Notes under the pieces: model-generated
What the model was told of the DNA's origin: nothing
The model's input: only the letters and a program-made list of their open reading frames with translations
The model's database searches: none
DNA from: an uncultured Chloroflexota bacterium
Lineage (GTDB): Bacteria; Chloroflexota; Anaerolineae; Caldilineales; Caldilineaceae
Direction: 5' to 3'
DNA: 9,506 bases
NCBI GenBank assembly: GCA_903879975.1
Contig: CAIRNL010000620.1
Span: forward strand, 1-9,506
Shown here: one piece after another, positions 6,583 to 9,506 of the stretch
Position numbering within the stretch: position 1 is the stretch's first letter
How the letters are laid out: each line of letters begins with the position of its first letter
Translations under genes and position numbers: made by a program

Positions 6583-8190
6583 ATGGAATACTCCTTTACT
6601 GGCCCTGGTACGGAAAACGGACAGCTCTGGTCGCGCAGTTTTCTGGAACCGCTGGCCCCGGGCGCGCTGACACAGTTCAGCGCAAGCCTCCTGGCCGAGA
6701 TCGCTGCCCGGACGTGGTATCTGTATTACGACCGCCTCGGTTTCTCACCGACCCCCAAAATGCGTCTCGTCCGCATCATCGAGGGACGCCCCTACACCAA
6801 TCTCACCGTCTCGGCTCGGCTTGACGCAGAAAACGCCGGAATCGAAACGCCGGCATGGGTCGTCGACGGCCGTGAATACCCCCTTTTTGCCTGGCAGAAA
6901 CCCGGCTTCCTGGCCAATATGAAGCTGGGACGCGGCGCCAAAAAGATCGAGGAGACCCTGGCAGCGCTACACAGCGAGTTGCCCGAGATCACGGCTCGGG
7001 CGCGTGAGTGGCACGACAAGGTGCTGAAGCTCCGCTGGTCTCAGGCCGAGGTACTCCAGATTATGGAAGAAATCGAACGCTATGGCGCAGCCGCCTTCCT
7101 GCCCTACTTTGCTGCCCGCCACAATTTGGAAAGCGCCTGGCGACGCCTGTTGCATCTGTTGGGAAGGCAGCCACCACAAGAAACGATGGCACGCCTTGCC
7201 GCCGCAATCGGCCGCAGCGAAGGAACTGTCGAGAACGATATCGTCCAACGCATCCGCCAGCTCGGACCATTGGCAGCCGCTCAACCCGAAGCTGCCGCCT
7301 GGCTGGGGGCGGGCGATTTTGCCGGCTGGGCCGATACTGTGCCGCCCGGCCAGTTCGCCGACGCCGCACAGACTTTCTTTTCGTTGTACGGCCACCGTGC
7401 CCTGGCCGAAGGCGACATCTGCACCCCGCGTTGGAATGAACGGCCGGAAATTGTATTCGCAGCCATCCGGACGGCAGCTGCTCACCCACCGGCCGCCGGG
7501 GCCGCTGACGGCAGCGCCGGCGATGCCCTACTCAAGAGGGTGGAGGCCAAGGCACAGAAAGAGGCGGCTCGCCTGCTGGAACAAATTCGCACGCTGATCA
7601 CCTTGCAGAGCCATGCCATCCACGCGTTTGCCTATATCCTGGCCGCAACGCGCCGCTGGGCGTTGGCAGCCGGCCGTGAAGGCATGGCCGATCACCGCAT
7701 CACCGAGATTGACAATGTCTTTTTCTACGAAGTGGAAGAGATGAAGCAGATGATGACGGGCGAATGGAATGTGAGCGACCGCAGCGCCATCCATGAGACT
7801 GCCGTCGAGCGCCGGCAGCAATACGCACGGTGGCAGCAGGTCGTGCCCGCCCAGTTCGTATGGGGCGATCGCCCCCTGCAGGCACGCTGTTCTGGCCTGC
7901 CGGCGGCGCCCGGGCAGGCCCGCGCTCCCGCCCAATCGTCCGCAGCTGGCCAGCAGACGGACCCACCACCGATTCTGCGGTTCGTCCAGCCAGGCAGCGG
8001 GAGCGCGCTCCTGCTCGCATCGGCCGCCGGCTTCTTCTCCGCACAGGGCAGCCTCTATGACCCGCTCGCCGCCTGCGCACGCACGATCGCCGTGCCGTCG
8101 GTCGTCGACCTCGGCGATTCATTCTTTGCATTGTTATCGTCCCCCTACGTCACCCTTGACGGCACACAGGGGACGGTCACCGCCCAATGA
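6583..8190 (+). CDS. PEP-synthase/rifampin-phosphotransferase-like pseudo-enzyme (no ATP-grasp, no catalytic His)
   Basis: A 535-aa protein resembling the central and C-terminal parts of PEP synthase-like enzymes. The N-terminus (LWSRSFLEPLAPGALTQFS, 15-33) matches the 'W-R--F-E-LPGPLTPL' entry to the central helical region; TPRWNERPEI (281-290) and the VFFYEVEEMKQMM block (379-391) are also typical. The C-terminus (about 432-533) has the layout of the swivelling phosphohistidine domain: GLPAAPG (438-444), ILRF, AAGFFSAQGSL, CARTIAVPSVV and TLDGTQGTV. In relatives the key motif reads G-x-L-S-H-x-A-x-x-A-R. Here it is GSLYDPLAACAR, with Pro494 (codon 8062-8064) in the His position. The N-terminal ATP-grasp domain is absent. 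It should therefore not perform phosphotransfer. GAGGA (6568-6572) lies 10 nt before the ATG; a GTG directly before it (6580) is an alternative. It overlaps cobT by 4 bp. Confidence 0.75.
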   Translation: MEYSFTGPGTENGQLWSRSFLEPLAPGALTQFSASLLAEIAARTWYLYYDRLGFSPTPKMRLVRIIEGRPYTNLTVSARLDAENAGIETPAWVVDGREYPLFAWQKPGFLANMKLGRGAKKIEETLAALHSELPEITARAREWHDKVLKLRWSQAEVLQIMEEIERYGAAAFLPYFAARHNLESAWRRLLHLLGRQPPQETMARLAAAIGRSEGTVENDIVQRIRQLGPLAAAQPEAAAWLGAGDFAGWADTVPPGQFADAAQTFFSLYGHRALAEGDICTPRWNERPEIVFAAIRTAAAHPPAAGAADGSAGDALLKRVEAKAQKEAARLLEQIRTLITLQSHAIHAFAYILAATRRWALAAGREGMADHRITEIDNVFFYEVEEMKQMMTGEWNVSDRSAIHETAVERRQQYARWQQVVPAQFVWGDRPLQARCSGLPAAPGQARAPAQSSAAGQQTDPPPILRFVQPGSGSALLLASAAGFFSAQGSLYDPLAACARTIAVPSVVDLGDSFFALLSSPYVTLDGTQGTVTAQ

Positions 8191-9287
8191 CCCAAAATCA
8201 TCCGGCACACACCTCCCTCCTCATGGCGACCATCGCACAGATTGGGACGCTCGACGTAGCAGCTGCGGAAGCAGCCCGCCGGCGCCAGCAGACGCTGACC
8301 AAACCGGTGCAAGCGCTCGGCCAGCTGGAGGAACTCAGCGTACAGCTCGCAGGCATCACCGGCAAGTTGCGGCCACCTCTACGGCCATGCTACGTGCTGG
8401 TGTGCGCCGGCGATCATGGTGTCGTCGCAGAAGGTGTCAGCGCCTATCCGGCGGCGGTCACTGTCCAGATGGTGGCGAATATCCTGGCCGGCGGCGCAGC
8501 CATCAACGTACTGGCTCGCCAGGTGGGCGCACAGCTCCTTGTGGTCGACGTCGGGGTTGCCGGTGAAGTGCCCGCTGCGCCGAACCTGTTCAAACGGAAG
8601 GTGCGCGCCGGCACCGCCAACTTTGTGTACGAGCCTGCCATGAGCCGCGCCGAAGCACAGGCCACGGTCGAGGCGGGCATCGCCGCCGCCCAACACGCGA
8701 TCGACGCAGGTGCGCGTGTGCTGGCAACGGGCGACATGGGCATCGGCAATACGACGGCGAGCGCCGCCATCGCCGCGTTGCTGACCGGGCGCCCGGCCGC
8801 CGAAACGACCGGCTTGGGCACGGGCATCGGGCGCGACGGCTGGCAGAAAAAGGTGGCCGCAATCGAACGCGCCCTGCAACTGCACCAGCCCGATCCCAAT
8901 GACCCGCTCGACGTGCTGAGCAAGATCGGCGGCCTGGAGATCGGCGCAATTGCCGGCGTCGTGCTGGGCGCAGCGGCAGCGCGTGTCCCCGTGCTGATCG
9001 ACGGCATCATCTCGACCGCCGGCGCAGCCCTGGCCGTGGGTCTGGCCCCAGCCGCCAGAGCCTTCATGGTCGCCGGCCACCAAAGTGCAGAGCCTGGACA
9101 CGGTGCCCTGCTGGAATACCTGGAACTGCGGCCACTCCTCAATCTGGATCTGCGCCTGGGCGAAGGCACCGGCGCAACGCTGGCGCTGCCGATTCTCGAC
9201 GCCGCAGTGGCCACACTCAACGAAATGGCCACTTTCGGCGCAGCGAACGTCTCCGGCCCGGTCGCTGAAGACGAGCAGGCCGCCTGA
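8187..9287 (+). CDS. cobT: Nicotinate-nucleotide--dimethylbenzimidazole phosphoribosyltransferase (CobT)
   Basis: A 366-aa protein, usual length for the family. CobT transfers phosphoribose from nicotinate mononucleotide to a lower-ligand base such as 5,6-dimethylbenzimidazole, giving the alpha-ribotide used in nucleotide-loop assembly of cobalamin. Visible motifs: CAGDHGV (73-79), SAYPAAVTVQMV (85-96), TGDMGIGNTTASAA (181-194; family usually GEMGIGNTT), SKIGGLEIGAIAGV (245-258), DGIISTAGA (272-280), GHQSAEPGH (297-305) and RLGEGTGA (323-330), with E326 as the catalytic Glu. The first codons sit in an ATGA overlap with the preceding stop, indicating translational coupling. A later ATG at 8223 is possible but less likely. 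No other cobalamin gene is in the window and I see no B12 riboswitch upstream. Confidence 0.95.
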   Translation: MTQNHPAHTSLLMATIAQIGTLDVAAAEAARRRQQTLTKPVQALGQLEELSVQLAGITGKLRPPLRPCYVLVCAGDHGVVAEGVSAYPAAVTVQMVANILAGGAAINVLARQVGAQLLVVDVGVAGEVPAAPNLFKRKVRAGTANFVYEPAMSRAEAQATVEAGIAAAQHAIDAGARVLATGDMGIGNTTASAAIAALLTGRPAAETTGLGTGIGRDGWQKKVAAIERALQLHQPDPNDPLDVLSKIGGLEIGAIAGVVLGAAAARVPVLIDGIISTAGAALAVGLAPAARAFMVAGHQSAEPGHGALLEYLELRPLLNLDLRLGEGTGATLALPILDAAVATLNEMATFGAANVSGPVAEDEQAA

Positions 9288-9351
9288 ACACCCGGCCCCA
9301 CCGCTCGATCCTGTTTCACAGCCCGACAATGGGTGTGTTTCATCCCATCTG

Positions 9352-9360
9352 TGCTACAAT
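9352..9360 (+). promoter_or_regulatory. Extended -10 promoter before the last gene
   Basis: TGC followed by TACAAT (9355-9360) is an extended -10 with 5 of 6 matches to TATAAT. No clear -35 is seen at the right distance, which extended -10 promoters can tolerate. A start near 9367 gives a leader of about 69 nt before the ATG at 9436. No terminator is evident between cobT and this promoter. Confidence 0.5.
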
Positions 9361-9435
9361 GGCTCAATACTGTGTCGGCTATGCAGAGTGCCTGCGCGCT
9401 GCCGAGAAATGGCCAATGTTTCGAATGAAAATAAT

Positions 9436-9506
9436 ATGAGTGCAACAACCTTGACACGTGCCGACGCCAGTCTGAATCAACCTGCCCCGCTCGCCGCAAC
9501 ACCCAG
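9436..9506 (+). CDS. 5' end of an unidentified gene, cut by the window edge
   Basis: The frame opening at ATG 9436 reads MSATTLTRADASLNQPAPLAATP and is still open at the edge. Those 23 residues are polar, with no recognisable motif or signal peptide. An in-frame ATG at 9409 would add nine residues (MANVSNENN) from AT-rich DNA unlike coding sequence here, so I favour 9436. Neither start has a good SD. It is in the same direction as cobT, 148 bp on, with its own promoter in between. Function unknown. Confidence 0.45.
   Translation, partial: MSATTLTRADASLNQPAPLAATP

Noticed and set aside
9381..9440. Short upstream ORFs (ATG 9381 to stop 9428; ATG 9416 to stop 9439) before the last gene
   Set aside because: 15 and 7 codons, no SD, no regulatory residue pattern; likely chance frames in the leader.
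8444..9502. A 352-codon open frame on the minus strand opposite cobT
   Set aside because: cobT is unambiguous on the plus strand. The antisense product is low-complexity Ala/Ser/Arg/Pro and has no family features.

Overview
The window is GC-rich and reads like a chromosomal stretch of an uncultured Chloroflexota bacterium (Anaerolineae/Caldilineae-like). This rests on overall gene character: a MoxR/DUF58 pair, a secreted protein of repeated pre-peptidase-C-like modules, stand-alone Lrp-type ligand-binding domains, and cobT without other cob genes beside it. It is an inference from style, not from a marker gene. Recognisable promoters are of the sigma-70 type (-35/-10, 17-18 bp spacing).

Layout. 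1-329: broken end of an IS701-like transposase. 340-413 (minus): tRNA-Arg(CCU) with its own promoter. 497-3391 (plus): a co-directional set of moxR-type AAA+ ATPase, a DUF58 membrane protein and a Nudix hydrolase. The ATPase is probably translated from a leaderless mRNA. 3394-4134 (minus): a protein made of two Lrp/AsnC ligand-binding (RAM) domains without a DNA-binding domain, convergent with the Nudix gene and 2 bp from it, with a clear promoter. 4251-4285: a strong intrinsic terminator for the next minus-strand gene. 4340-6208 (minus): a secreted, acidic, multi-domain protein with four PPC-like modules and a discoidin-like C-terminal domain. 6209-6582: a 374-bp divergent intergenic region holding a 15-bp perfect inverted repeat that brackets a sigma-70 promoter. 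6583-9287 (plus): a PEP-synthase/rifampin-phosphotransferase-like protein that lacks the ATP-grasp domain and the phospho-accepting histidine, overlapping by 4 bp with cobT (lower-ligand activation in cobalamin biosynthesis). 9352-9506: a promoter and the first codons of an unidentified gene.

Functional connections. MoxR and DUF58 proteins are a known pair, thought to act as chaperone and partner in assembling cell-envelope or enzyme complexes; the usual transglutaminase-like third gene is absent here. The pseudo-enzyme and cobT appear translationally coupled, so they are probably made together, but a role for the former in cobamide metabolism is only inference. The most unusual parts are the promoter enclosed by inverted repeats between two divergent genes and the His-less swivelling domain coupled to cobT.
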